In this document: one piece after another, positions 1 to 7,184 of the stretch
Position numbering within the stretch: position 1 is the stretch's first letter
How the letters are laid out: each line of letters begins with the position of its first letter
Assembly: GCA_013203525.1 (NCBI GenBank)
Contig: JABMQB010000592.1
Coordinates: 1-7,663, forward strand
From: Mariniphaga sp.
GTDB taxonomy: Bacteria; Bacteroidota; Bacteroidia; Bacteroidales; Prolixibacteraceae
Direction of reading: 5' to 3'
Length of the DNA stretch: 7,663 nt
The notes under the pieces: generated by a model
Database searches by the model: none
What the model was told of the DNA's origin: nothing
What the model saw: only the letters and a program-made list of their open reading frames with translations
Position numbers and translations under genes: made by a program

Positions 1-2054
1 CAGGTTTTTCCATAATCTGCCGATTTCCAAACATAGGCTGTCCAATCGTCATCCCGTTTTCCATTCTGAGTCATATAAACCGTAGCCTCATCATATTTTG
101 ATGCAACCAATTCGCTAATCCATTTTCTGTATGGAATTCCTTTATTTATTTCTTCCCAATCCGTTCCGCTGTTTTTTGTTACCCATACCCTGCCATCGTC
201 GGTGCCAGCATATATCAATCCAAATTTTAAAGGCGATTCAGCAATCGAAAAAATAGTTTGATAAGGAATATCTCCTTTTTTATCATCATGATTATATGTA
301 AGATCCGGGCTTATTTTTTCCCAACTTTCACCCATATTCATTGAACGGTGCAGAAACTGTGATCCATGATATAAAATTTGTGGATTATGAGGTGAAATAA
401 TAAATGGTGCCAGCCACTGTCCCCTGAGTCTGTCAGCTCCATCAGGCGTGGGTGGCATTATTGTTTTATTCTCATTAGAAACATAATTGGTGCGAGCTAT
501 GGTACCGTAAAAACCGGCAGAATAAACCAAATCAGGATTTGTCGGGTCTATGGCATGATTACTCCCCTCTCCTCCCGGAGCACCTTCAAAATCGACTGGG
601 CGAATAGCATTCCTTCCATTGCTTATATCCACCACTCCGCGATAACTGCCATGGTCCTGCACTGAACCATATACACGGAAAGGTACAGCCATATCGACAT
701 TCACATTAAAAAATTGCACTACCGGAAGGTTATTATAAAAAGTCCTGAAATTTTCACCGTCGTATGAAATTGCAACACCTCCATCGTTTACATTAACGAT
801 GTAGTCAGTATTATCAGGGTCAATCCACAATCCGTGATGATCGACATGCATTCCGCGCAAAGCACGGAAAGTTTTACCACCATCCTCCGATAAATTCAGA
901 GCCAGCCCCATAACGTATATTTTATCTTCATCAACCGGATCGACACGCATTTGCCCGAATACCCAGCCATAAGTACCCGAAAGTCCTTCCATATAGGAGT
1001 TCTGTTCGCTCATTTGTTTCCATGAAGCGCCTGAATCATCCGACCTGTATACCGAAGCGCCTTTTATTCTGCCACTGCTCGGGCGGCCATATGCATCAAC
1101 CTGCTGGTTAAACTCGTTATTATCAGCCAGTTTTTCATAATTATCGATAAATGCATACAATACATTTGGTTTAGCTTTACACAAATCAATTCCAATTCGA
1201 CCGCGGTGTTTTGCTTCGGGCAATCCATTATTTATTTGTATCCAGTTATTTCCACCATCAATGGTTTTATAGATTCTACTACCTGTGTAATCATCTTCAT
1301 TTCTGGGATCATTCCATTTCAGCCTGGTCCGTTGCCATGTTGAAGCATAAAGAATATCCGGATTTGTCGGATCCATCACCAGATCGTTGGCTGAGGTTTT
1401 TTCATCAACATAAAGTATTTTTTCCCAGGTTTTCCCACCGTCATTAGTTTTATAAACTCCCCGCTCCTTATTGGTTGTCCATTCGTTTCCCGACGCAGCT
1501 ACATACACAACATCTGAATTCTGAGGATGTACGATTATCCGCGCAATGGTATTTGTATTAATTAATCCAATATGCTCCCAACTTTTGCCACCATCCTTAG
1601 TCCGGTAAATTCCTGCACCGGCATTTGAACTTCTAAAAATATTCGCTTCGCCGGTTCCTACCCAAAGTGTATTTTGATCCTGCGGATCAAGAGCAATATC
1701 GCCAATCGATGTCGACATTGCACGTTCAAAGATAGGTTCCCATGTAATCCCTTCGTTCTTAGTTTTCCAAACTCCACCCGTGGCACATCCAACGTAAATT
1801 GTATAATTTTCACCTTTAGGCCTTACAACCTCCACATCAGTCATTCTACCACTAATATTTGTAGGACCCACAAATTGCCATGGCAGGTTTTTAAAAACCG
1901 ACTCACTGGTCATTTCCACATGTTTATTATACCACTGAAGGCGATCTTTTTCAGAAGTTTTTTCAATTAATTTTTGAGAAAAACCAGAGAACACAAATAG
2001 GCAGAATAATCCTGAAAGCAGAGTTATCCTCATAAGTTGATTGATTTGACGCAT
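1..2054 (-). CDS. Secreted sortilin/VPS10-like BNR (Asp-box) beta-propeller protein, 3' end outside window
   Basis: The frame is open without a stop from an ATG at 2054 to the left edge (684 codons), so the C-terminus is missing; relatives are usually about 1000 residues or more. Residues 1-27 form a signal peptide (hydrophobic stretch about 10-25, ending FSGFSQ), and a second ATG at 2033 (residue 8) would also give one. Asp-box motifs (S/T-x-D-x-G-x-x-W) recur with their tryptophans at about residues 105, 159, 210, 271, 345, 578 and 633, plus a variant ending in F396. The opening WQFVGPTNISGR and the later GSVQDHGS are typical of the family often annotated as glycosyl hydrolase or sortilin-like. 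The fold is surely a multi-bladed propeller, and export to periplasm or cell surface is likely. No catalytic residues can be identified, so enzymatic activity is unproven; binding or peptidase-associated roles are also possible. The gene is visibly richer in GC than the rest of the window. The missing C-terminus could hold a type IX secretion sorting domain, which cannot be seen here. Confidence 0.87.
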   Translation of the reverse strand, partial: MRQINQLMRITLLSGLFCLFVFSGFSQKLIEKTSEKDRLQWYNKHVEMTSESVFKNLPWQFVGPTNISGRMTDVEVVRPKGENYTIYVGCATGGVWKTKNEGITWEPIFERAMSTSIGDIALDPQDQNTLWVGTGEANIFRSSNAGAGIYRTKDGGKSWEHIGLINTNTIARIIVHPQNSDVVYVAASGNEWTTNKERGVYKTNDGGKTWEKILYVDEKTSANDLVMDPTNPDILYASTWQRTRLKWNDPRNEDDYTGSRIYKTIDGGNNWIQINNGLPEAKHRGRIGIDLCKAKPNVLYAFIDNYEKLADNNEFNQQVDAYGRPSSGRIKGASVYRSDDSGASWKQMSEQNSYMEGLSGTYGWVFGQMRVDPVDEDKIYVMGLALNLSEDGGKTFRALRGMHVDHHGLWIDPDNTDYIVNVNDGGVAISYDGENFRTFYNNLPVVQFFNVNVDMAVPFRVYGSVQDHGSYRGVVDISNGRNAIRPVDFEGAPGGEGSNHAIDPTNPDLVYSAGFYGTIARTNYVSNENKTIMPPTPDGADRLRGQWLAPFIISPHNPQILYHGSQFLHRSMNMGESWEKISPDLTYNHDDKKGDIPYQTIFSIAESPLKFGLIYAGTDDGRVWVTKNSGTDWEEINKGIPYRKWISELVASKYDEATVYMTQNGKRDDDWTAYVWKSADYGKT

Positions 2055-2306
2055 TGGAATGATTTTTAAGTTATCTGATAAAAATGCAATCTAACTATAA
2101 AATAGGATTCAGACAATTAAAAAAATCAGTAAATAGGATTTAACAAAAATGTCAAAATTATCTTCCAAAATCTCAAAAGAAAAGTTTTAAGTACGATATG
2201 TAGATTTTCTTATAATTATGAAGCATTTCTATTATAGAAATCATTTTAAATATTATTTCTTTCATATATTTTGAATAGATTTATATTTATAAGTGAATAC
2301 ACGCCG
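2055..2306. other. AT-rich spacer between divergent genes
   Basis: This spacer separates the minus-strand propeller gene from the plus-strand QueG-like gene and should carry both promoters. One exact match to the Bacteroidota -7 element (TAnnTTTG) faces the propeller gene. For the plus-strand gene I find only a near match around 2265-2274 (TATATTTTG, one T too many). No hairpin, repeat or convincing small ORF was seen. Confidence 0.6.
2153..2160 (-). promoter_or_regulatory. Candidate -7 promoter element of the propeller gene
   Basis: The minus strand reads TAATTTTG, an exact fit to the Bacteroidota -7 consensus TAnnTTTG. It would start transcription near 2147, about 90 bases before the ATG. 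The nearest upstream TTTG-like -33 candidate (plus-strand CAAA at 2174-2177) is only 13 bases away, closer than usual, so this could be a chance match in AT-rich DNA. Confidence 0.27.
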
Positions 2307-3017
2307 ATGGTTAAGGAAATAATAAGAAATCATCTTATTCCCCGAGAAAACTATTTGTTTGGTTTTGCAAATTTATCAGGATTGATTGATGAAAAATTTG
2401 GAGATTATGTATATGGTATTTCCATTGGTAAAAAATTAGATGATTTTATAGTTGATGGAATCCAAGAAGGGCCCACAATAGAATATCATAAACATTACAA
2501 CGAAGTTAACAGGGCATTACTTGAATTATCGGAAAAAATTTCAGAAAGCCTGAATAAAGAAAATATCCAAACAAAAATTATTCGGCCAACAGTTACAACT
2601 AAAGAATTAGATACAATTTACAACGAAACCTTAAGAACAGAATTATCGCATAAAATGGTTGCAACCCGTGCCGGTCTGGGGTGGATAGGTAAAACAGGTT
2701 TACTTGTAACCCGAGTTTTTGGTACCAGATTACGTTTAACAACAATATTAACAAATACACCTTTGATTGCGGAATCAAAACCATTTGATATGAGCTTGTG
2801 TGGCAACTGCAATATATGTGTTGTAAAATGCCCGGCAGAAGCCGCGAATGGTAAATTATGGAATATTCTGGTGGATCGTGATAAATTTTTTGATGCCCAA
2901 AAATGCAGAAAAAAAGCACGGGAACTTGCGAAGGAAAGACTAAATAGTAATGTTAGAATTTGTGGTATTTGTGTGGCAGTATGCCCAATTGGCATAAAAA
3001 CAACGGCCGGTGGTTAA
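2307..3017 (+). CDS. Short QueG-like iron-sulfur protein (4Fe-4S double-cluster domain)
   Basis: This 236-residue protein has eight cysteines arranged for two [4Fe-4S] clusters. The first set is C165, C168, C171 and C175 (CGNCNICVVKCP); the second is C200 followed by C219, C222 and C226 (CGICVAVCP). The motif AGLGWIGK, shared with epoxyqueuosine reductase QueG, lies at about 140-147. QueG makes the last step of queuosine synthesis using cobalamin, but this protein is shorter than QueG (normally above 300 residues) and has no C-terminal helical-repeat region. The segment where QueG has a DSAPxLER-type motif with its catalytic Asp reads ELSHKMVATR, so the Asp is absent. It is better called a QueG relative of unknown substrate, probably a cytoplasmic reductase; no signal peptide is present. 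The start is uncertain: ATG at 2307 gives an N-terminus (MVKEIIRNHL) that fits relatives, while a TTG at 2271 in the same frame would add 12 residues. The upstream in-frame stop is at 2247-2249. It is transcribed alone, divergent from the propeller gene and convergent with the usher operon. Confidence 0.88.
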   Translation: MVKEIIRNHLIPRENYLFGFANLSGLIDEKFGDYVYGISIGKKLDDFIVDGIQEGPTIEYHKHYNEVNRALLELSEKISESLNKENIQTKIIRPTVTTKELDTIYNETLRTELSHKMVATRAGLGWIGKTGLLVTRVFGTRLRLTTILTNTPLIAESKPFDMSLCGNCNICVVKCPAEAANGKLWNILVDRDKFFDAQKCRKKARELAKERLNSNVRICGICVAVCPIGIKTTAGG

Positions 3018-3024
3018 ACCGGCC
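3005..3024 (+). terminator. GC-rich hairpin spanning the stop codon of the QueG-like gene
   Basis: GGCCGGT (3005-3011) and ACCGGCC (3018-3024) are perfect 7-bp complements around a 6-base loop, GGTTAA, that contains the TAA stop. It is by far the strongest GC stem in the spacer area and lies where a 3'-end structure is expected. No U-tract follows (TTGCGAATTAG), so it is not a canonical intrinsic terminator; it may instead stabilise the mRNA 3' end or assist termination. Confidence 0.45.
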
Positions 3025-3270
3025 TTGCGAATTAGGGTGTTTGCTTAATCAATGATCTTGTATCTTTAAAACTAACTGTTTTGTCTATTTAATGGATTAA
3101 TTAAAATCACTGGTACAAATATATCGGATATAAAGCCGCCGGAGAATCGGGAAAATTCTGAAATGAAGGAAGGAAAAACCTGAGAAGCACACTATTCAGT
3201 TCCCAAATTACAAATCTCAAATAATCTATTGAGTAAAAAATATAAAAATTCTTTATGCTAATAAAAATGA

Positions 3271-3294
3271 AATTTTATTTAACCAAATAAAATT
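3271..3294 (-). repeat. Perfect 10-bp inverted repeat, possible terminator of the usher operon
   Basis: AATTTTATTT (3271-3280) and AAATAAAATT (3285-3294) are exact reverse complements with the 4-base loop AACC. Read on the minus strand, the hairpin is followed by TCATTTTTATTAG, which is moderately T-rich, as expected downstream of the usher gene. Read on the plus strand it is followed by an A-run instead. An all-A/T stem is weak, and such repeats can arise by chance in AT-rich spacers, so terminator function is only a suggestion. Confidence 0.4.
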
Positions 3295-3461
3295 ATATAA
3301 AAAAAAAAAGGAACCCAGAAATAAAACTATTCCAATGAAAAAGGTTGACTTATTTCCAATTTAGACTTCTTGGTTTTTCTTGAAATAAAGGCCTTTTTAA
3401 GAATTTAATTATAAAACCAATAAGGTTATAAGATTTACCCTAAAAATTGGAGCTAGTATTT

Positions 3462-3482
3462 TTGTGATAATTTCAATCACAA
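3462..3482 (-). repeat. 7-bp inverted repeat just downstream of the usher stop
   Basis: TTGTGAT (3462-3468) and ATCACAA (3476-3482) are perfect complements around a 7-base spacer. The element lies 37 bases past the usher stop codon. No T-tract follows on the minus strand, so it may be a 3' mRNA hairpin or a dyad binding site (its halves resemble the dyads recognised by Crp/Fnr-type regulators) rather than a terminator. Confidence 0.35.
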
Positions 3483-3518
3483 CAATGGTGTCGTGTATAG
3501 TTATACCACCCGGGATTT

Positions 3519-6500
3519 TTACATTCTTTTAATGATTATTACTCTTATCTCATCGACATCGTTTTTCTTAAGTGTAGGAATAAAATCATCAATCTCCTTC
3601 CTGGTTCCGATACCTGTTATCCGTACTTTATACAATCCATCCTCGGCAAATATCTCAACATTATTTATCAAATTTGCAGCAAGTTTTCCCATCAATTCAT
3701 TGGCATTGACCTTGTATTTAAAAGCTCCCAGTTGGATAGCATAACCTTCAGTTACCGAAGAGATGTCCCCTACGATAACCTCAGTAATTATCATTGATGT
3801 ACTATCATTAATATAGACCTTTGTTTCTGGGGTAATAACAGGTTCAATGTCTTTCATTTTAACTTTTAAATCAAGACTCTCAACAGTTATAACCCTAATA
3901 TCATTAACATTATTTTTCCTAAATACAGGAATAAAATCATCAATTTCCTTTCTGGTTTTGACACCGGTTATCCGTACTTTATATAATCCATCCTCGTTAA
4001 ATATCTCAATATTATTAACCAAATCTACAGCAAGTTTTTCCCTTAATGCATCGGCATTGGCTTTGTATTTAAATGCTCCCGGTTGGATTTCATAACTTTC
4101 TGTTTCCGAAATTTCATCCTCTTCGATATCCTTGAAAATTGTTATGTCAGCAGTGTCCTTTACAACGGCTTTTATTTCCGATGTAATAACAGATTCCTGA
4201 ATTTTTATTTTATCTATGAAATCAATCTCATCAATAGCTATAATCCTTATCTCATTAATTCCTTTTTTATTAAGAAATAAAGTAAAATCATCAATCTCTT
4301 TACTGGTCTTGATCCGAGTAATACGCACTTTATAGAATCCATCCTCCGCAAATATCTCAATCTTATTACCCAAATCTACATTGAGTTCTTTCTTTAAAGC
4401 CTCAGCGTTAATTCTGTATTTAAAGGCTCCAAGCTGTATTGCATAACTTCCTGTTATCGATTTTACACCCTCCTTTTTATCTTCGGAAATTATTATGTTG
4501 GCAGTTTCTTTAATGGAGTCTTTTTTATCCGAAGCGATAGCAGGTTCCTGGACTTTCATTTTAACTAAAAAATCAAGCCCGTCAATATAATCACCCTCTA
4601 TATTTTCCATTATATCAAAATTGATGGAATCGGGAGATGTTGTCATACCCAATCTTTGTAACTGAATTGTATCTATTCTAGCGGTGAAGCTACCCGGGAT
4701 CAATCCAAAATAGCTGAAATATCCATCTTCTTCAGTTAATGTTCGCCCTACCCTTTTTTGATATTTAGAATAGAAATTAACGATCATACGTGCAAGTCCT
4801 GTTTTCTCTCCATCTCTTTCAAACATTACCACTCCCGAAGCTTCTCCTACAACAATTATCGGTATTTCTATCAACTTCAGCATATTTGGATTAACTGTAA
4901 TACTCATCGTTTGGTTTTTCATCCTCCATGCAATGTTGTCAAAACTATTTTGATCAAATTCGATAAAACAGTTTGTATAAGGTTCAAGATCCAAAATACG
5001 AATCGTAGTATCCTTTTCGTTTCGTTCAATTACACCTGTATTGGCGTGCAGATTTAATCCATAAACTCCGGGTTCGCCTATGTCCCTTTTATCATTTGCG
5101 TTAAGATCGAGAAAAGGTCGAAAGGTGATTCCACCCCTGCCTACAGTGCTTCGGTTACCAGTTCTCAGGTAGTTCGTTTTACTGTTATTTTTAATACTCC
5201 CCCTTGCATATTGGATAAATGTAGTGTTATTATCACTTTGTCTTGTTGAAAATCCTGCCTGAGCAAAGTTAAAGTCGTAACGGAATCCAATCTCACCCAT
5301 ACGAAGGTTGCTCCTAAAATTCTGCTCAAAAGATAAATTGAGAAAACCCTTTTGCATTATGCGTTTTTCTAATCCGGTTTTTATTGAAAGTAGCTTTTTA
5401 TCTGAGTAAGCGTATTGTGCTTGCTGTCGAATTGTTAAGCCCTTGGAAAAACGAAATGAGAGGGATAGGTTACTGTAAACATATGGCCTTAAATTTCCGA
5501 CAAAAAGTGCACTGGTAGATATGTTCGTGTTTATGCCAAAAAGGGAGCCTGATATCAGCCATTGGCTTGTTGTATAATTGGTGGTTGGTAAAATTAACTG
5601 ATTAACAGTAAGTCTGTTATATGCAGAAAAATTGTATAAACGTATTGGTATTGATATTGATGCTTTGCGCTCTTCCAGATAGTTATATCTAATGGCCTTC
5701 TGATCCTTAGCATACTTAATATAGTTAAGGTCGATCTGAAGACCAGAGGGGAGCCTGTAGGTAAGTGTCCCCTTTGTTCTGACATAGTGAGTATATTCCG
5801 CTGAAAAAAGAAAGTTCGAAGCTAATTTAACAGAAGCATTCACGTATGGCATCATGGGATTTGATGTGACCGAAGAAAGATACTCGAAACCAGCACCAAT
5901 AGTTAATCCGTTTGTTAGCCCATAATTGAAGCTGGTTTTTGAAAATCGGCTATAAAGAGTATCTTCTACCATTCCTGCGCTTACGGTATATTCGAAAGTC
6001 TTCCTGGGAAGGAATTCAAATGGGATAATTATATTACGTTCACGTATTCGCTCTTCGCCCCAGGGGCCATAGAATTTTAATTTGACAAATGAATTCCCAT
6101 ATACCAGAGGAACTTCAAAGGTGAAAAATCCAGATGCATCAGCTTTAACATAATCAACCAAAATATTATTTACATAGAGTTCTACGATCCAATCAGGTTC
6201 GGTTTTATCGCTAAGCGTGTATGTTCCGAATGATCGCCTGAAGGTGGTAGGAGTATTAGTAGCCTGCACACCAACAACTGGTTCATAAATGGAAGATGTT
6301 GCGTTTGAGACAATTTTTCCTGCTTTGACCTGGCGAAGGATGCTATTATCATTATTTACATACCGCCAAAGGTAATATTGTTGTTTTTCAGTAAATGGGA
6401 CATTACTATTATAGTTTAAGGATATCATTGTTTCTCCCCCGGCAATAATTGACCCCAGTGTCAGATTTAATCTGGTATCTGTCAATCCTTGGATTTGTTT

Positions 6501-7151
6501 TGTGGCAATTGCCGACCAATCGGCCATTCCAAAATGGAATAGTGGATAATTTCTACCGATTGTTGTGTCAGCTACTATTTTACCAATTAAGCTGGAAATA
6601 TTTTTTCTCATCTCCTTTTGTCTCATTTCCCGTATTATTGGTAATTCGAGCCTGGTTTTAATTTTTACCGACAGATTCCGAAAATTAAATGAACAATCAA
6701 GGCCAAAAATTTCACCAAAATAATCACCTTTCAGATAGAGGTTTGTTTCAGTACGAATAAGAGAATTAGGTTCAAGGTCATATATTTTTTCATTAAAAAA
6801 AATTCGATTTGTTATTCTGTCAATTAAATAAGTTTTCTCCTGAATAATAAAAAAGCCCCTAATTGTATCTAATCCTAAAGAAGGTATATTCCTTATTTTG
6901 AGAAAATCAAATAAGAATGTTACAGGCAGATAAATTTCAGTCCCTTTTATTACAGCATCAATTTCGCCAACTCCAACACTTTGTACATCGAGATACACGG
7001 AAATCTCGTCAAAATCTGGATTTTCCTGAGCAAAACTTTTTTGACAGAGTAAAATAAATAAAAGACAAACTAATATTATTAAATATTTTTTTGAATTGAC
7101 AAGCATATTCCGTGAATATCGAAGATTGAAATATGCTTTGTTTTTTTTCAT
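3519..7151 (-). CDS. Outer-membrane fimbrial usher-like protein with three C-terminal SPOR domains
   Basis: The 1210-residue product begins with a signal peptide (hydrophobic core about 23-36, ending KSFAQ at 38-42). ATG at 7106 (residue 16) would give a more usual signal length than ATG at 7151. Residues about 48-175 resemble an usher N-terminal domain, ending in the LELPIIREMR segment. Residues about 200-670 are rich in alternating aromatic and polar strands typical of a beta-barrel. This barrel is interrupted at about 308-395 by a plug-like beta domain: VELYVNN, a glycine-rich turn, then FLPRKTFEYTVSAG, as in FimD/PapC ushers. Residues about 673-768 and 770-857 are SdrD/Cna-B-like beta domains; the first carries a calcium-loop signature (D682, N684, N686, D690, E693). 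The tail is three SPOR units starting S902, S1019 and G1136, which in other proteins bind septal peptidoglycan. Ushers export and assemble fibre subunits across the outer membrane, and their C-terminal domains face the periplasm, so the SPOR tail could reach the cell wall. The gene follows the DUF4402 gene by 33 bp, suggesting one operon. Usher assignment is by architecture and short motifs; a different secretion barrel remains possible. Confidence 0.8.
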   Translation of the reverse strand: MKKNKAYFNLRYSRNMLVNSKKYLIILVCLLFILLCQKSFAQENPDFDEISVYLDVQSVGVGEIDAVIKGTEIYLPVTFLFDFLKIRNIPSLGLDTIRGFFIIQEKTYLIDRITNRIFFNEKIYDLEPNSLIRTETNLYLKGDYFGEIFGLDCSFNFRNLSVKIKTRLELPIIREMRQKEMRKNISSLIGKIVADTTIGRNYPLFHFGMADWSAIATKQIQGLTDTRLNLTLGSIIAGGETMISLNYNSNVPFTEKQQYYLWRYVNNDNSILRQVKAGKIVSNATSSIYEPVVGVQATNTPTTFRRSFGTYTLSDKTEPDWIVELYVNNILVDYVKADASGFFTFEVPLVYGNSFVKLKFYGPWGEERIRERNIIIPFEFLPRKTFEYTVSAGMVEDTLYSRFSKTSFNYGLTNGLTIGAGFEYLSSVTSNPMMPYVNASVKLASNFLFSAEYTHYVRTKGTLTYRLPSGLQIDLNYIKYAKDQKAIRYNYLEERKASISIPIRLYNFSAYNRLTVNQLILPTTNYTTSQWLISGSLFGINTNISTSALFVGNLRPYVYSNLSLSFRFSKGLTIRQQAQYAYSDKKLLSIKTGLEKRIMQKGFLNLSFEQNFRSNLRMGEIGFRYDFNFAQAGFSTRQSDNNTTFIQYARGSIKNNSKTNYLRTGNRSTVGRGGITFRPFLDLNANDKRDIGEPGVYGLNLHANTGVIERNEKDTTIRILDLEPYTNCFIEFDQNSFDNIAWRMKNQTMSITVNPNMLKLIEIPIIVVGEASGVVMFERDGEKTGLARMIVNFYSKYQKRVGRTLTEEDGYFSYFGLIPGSFTARIDTIQLQRLGMTTSPDSINFDIMENIEGDYIDGLDFLVKMKVQEPAIASDKKDSIKETANIIISEDKKEGVKSITGSYAIQLGAFKYRINAEALKKELNVDLGNKIEIFAEDGFYKVRITRIKTSKEIDDFTLFLNKKGINEIRIIAIDEIDFIDKIKIQESVITSEIKAVVKDTADITIFKDIEEDEISETESYEIQPGAFKYKANADALREKLAVDLVNNIEIFNEDGLYKVRITGVKTRKEIDDFIPVFRKNNVNDIRVITVESLDLKVKMKDIEPVITPETKVYINDSTSMIITEVIVGDISSVTEGYAIQLGAFKYKVNANELMGKLAANLINNVEIFAEDGLYKVRITGIGTRKEIDDFIPTLKKNDVDEIRVIIIKRM
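3525..4577 (-). repeat. Three in-frame tandem 351-bp units encoding linker plus SPOR
   Basis: Units lie at 4227-4577, 3876-4226 and 3525-3875 (residues 859-975, 976-1092 and 1093-1209). Each is a roughly 43-residue acidic linker opening with a [LI]D-x-x-x-K-[MI]-K pattern, followed by a SPOR domain with the core [AE]IQ-x-GAFKY and ED-G-[FL]-YKVRIT. The period is exactly 117 residues with no insertion or deletion, and the third unit ends one codon before the stop. By hand count, SPOR 1 and 2 share about 61% of residues and SPOR 2 and 3 about 67%, pointing to internal duplication that has since diverged. Confidence 0.88.
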
Positions 7152-7184
7152 ATTAGTATAAGGCCGGCAATTTTAAAAAATCAT

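Larger units (their letters stand above)
3018..3518. other. Gene-free AT-rich spacer between convergent genes
   Basis: This 501-base stretch separates the 3' ends of the QueG-like gene and the usher gene. It contains no ORF with credible coding character on either strand and no recognised tRNA or other RNA gene. It does hold the right arm of the stop-codon hairpin, a perfect 10-bp AT inverted repeat (3271-3294), a run of 11 A at 3299-3309, and a perfect 7-bp inverted repeat near the usher stop (3462-3482). Termination signals for both genes are the simplest reading. Confidence 0.6.

Noticed and set aside
1211..1970. Two plus-strand ORFs of 78 and 98 codons opposite the propeller gene.
   Set aside because: The minus-strand frame is continuous with Asp boxes throughout; the opposite products are rich in His, Phe and Cys without any recognisable pattern.
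2599..2995. Two overlapping minus-strand ORFs of 106 and 125 codons within the QueG-like gene.
   Set aside because: They are antisense to a gene with eight conserved cluster cysteines, and their products show no domain or export signal.
3299..3309. A11 run as a possible slippage site or assembly artefact.
   Set aside because: It lies outside any gene, so a length change would have no coding effect, and homopolymers of this size occur in AT-rich spacers.
3525..4577. Regularly spaced repeat that might suggest a CRISPR array or mobile element.
   Set aside because: The 351-bp units are coding, in frame and diverged, with no short identical repeats or unique spacers.
3493..5057. Four plus-strand ORFs of 65-99 codons opposite the usher gene, two of them similar to each other.
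   Set aside because: Their similarity is simply the antisense reading of the 351-bp SPOR repeats; they have no independent coding signal.
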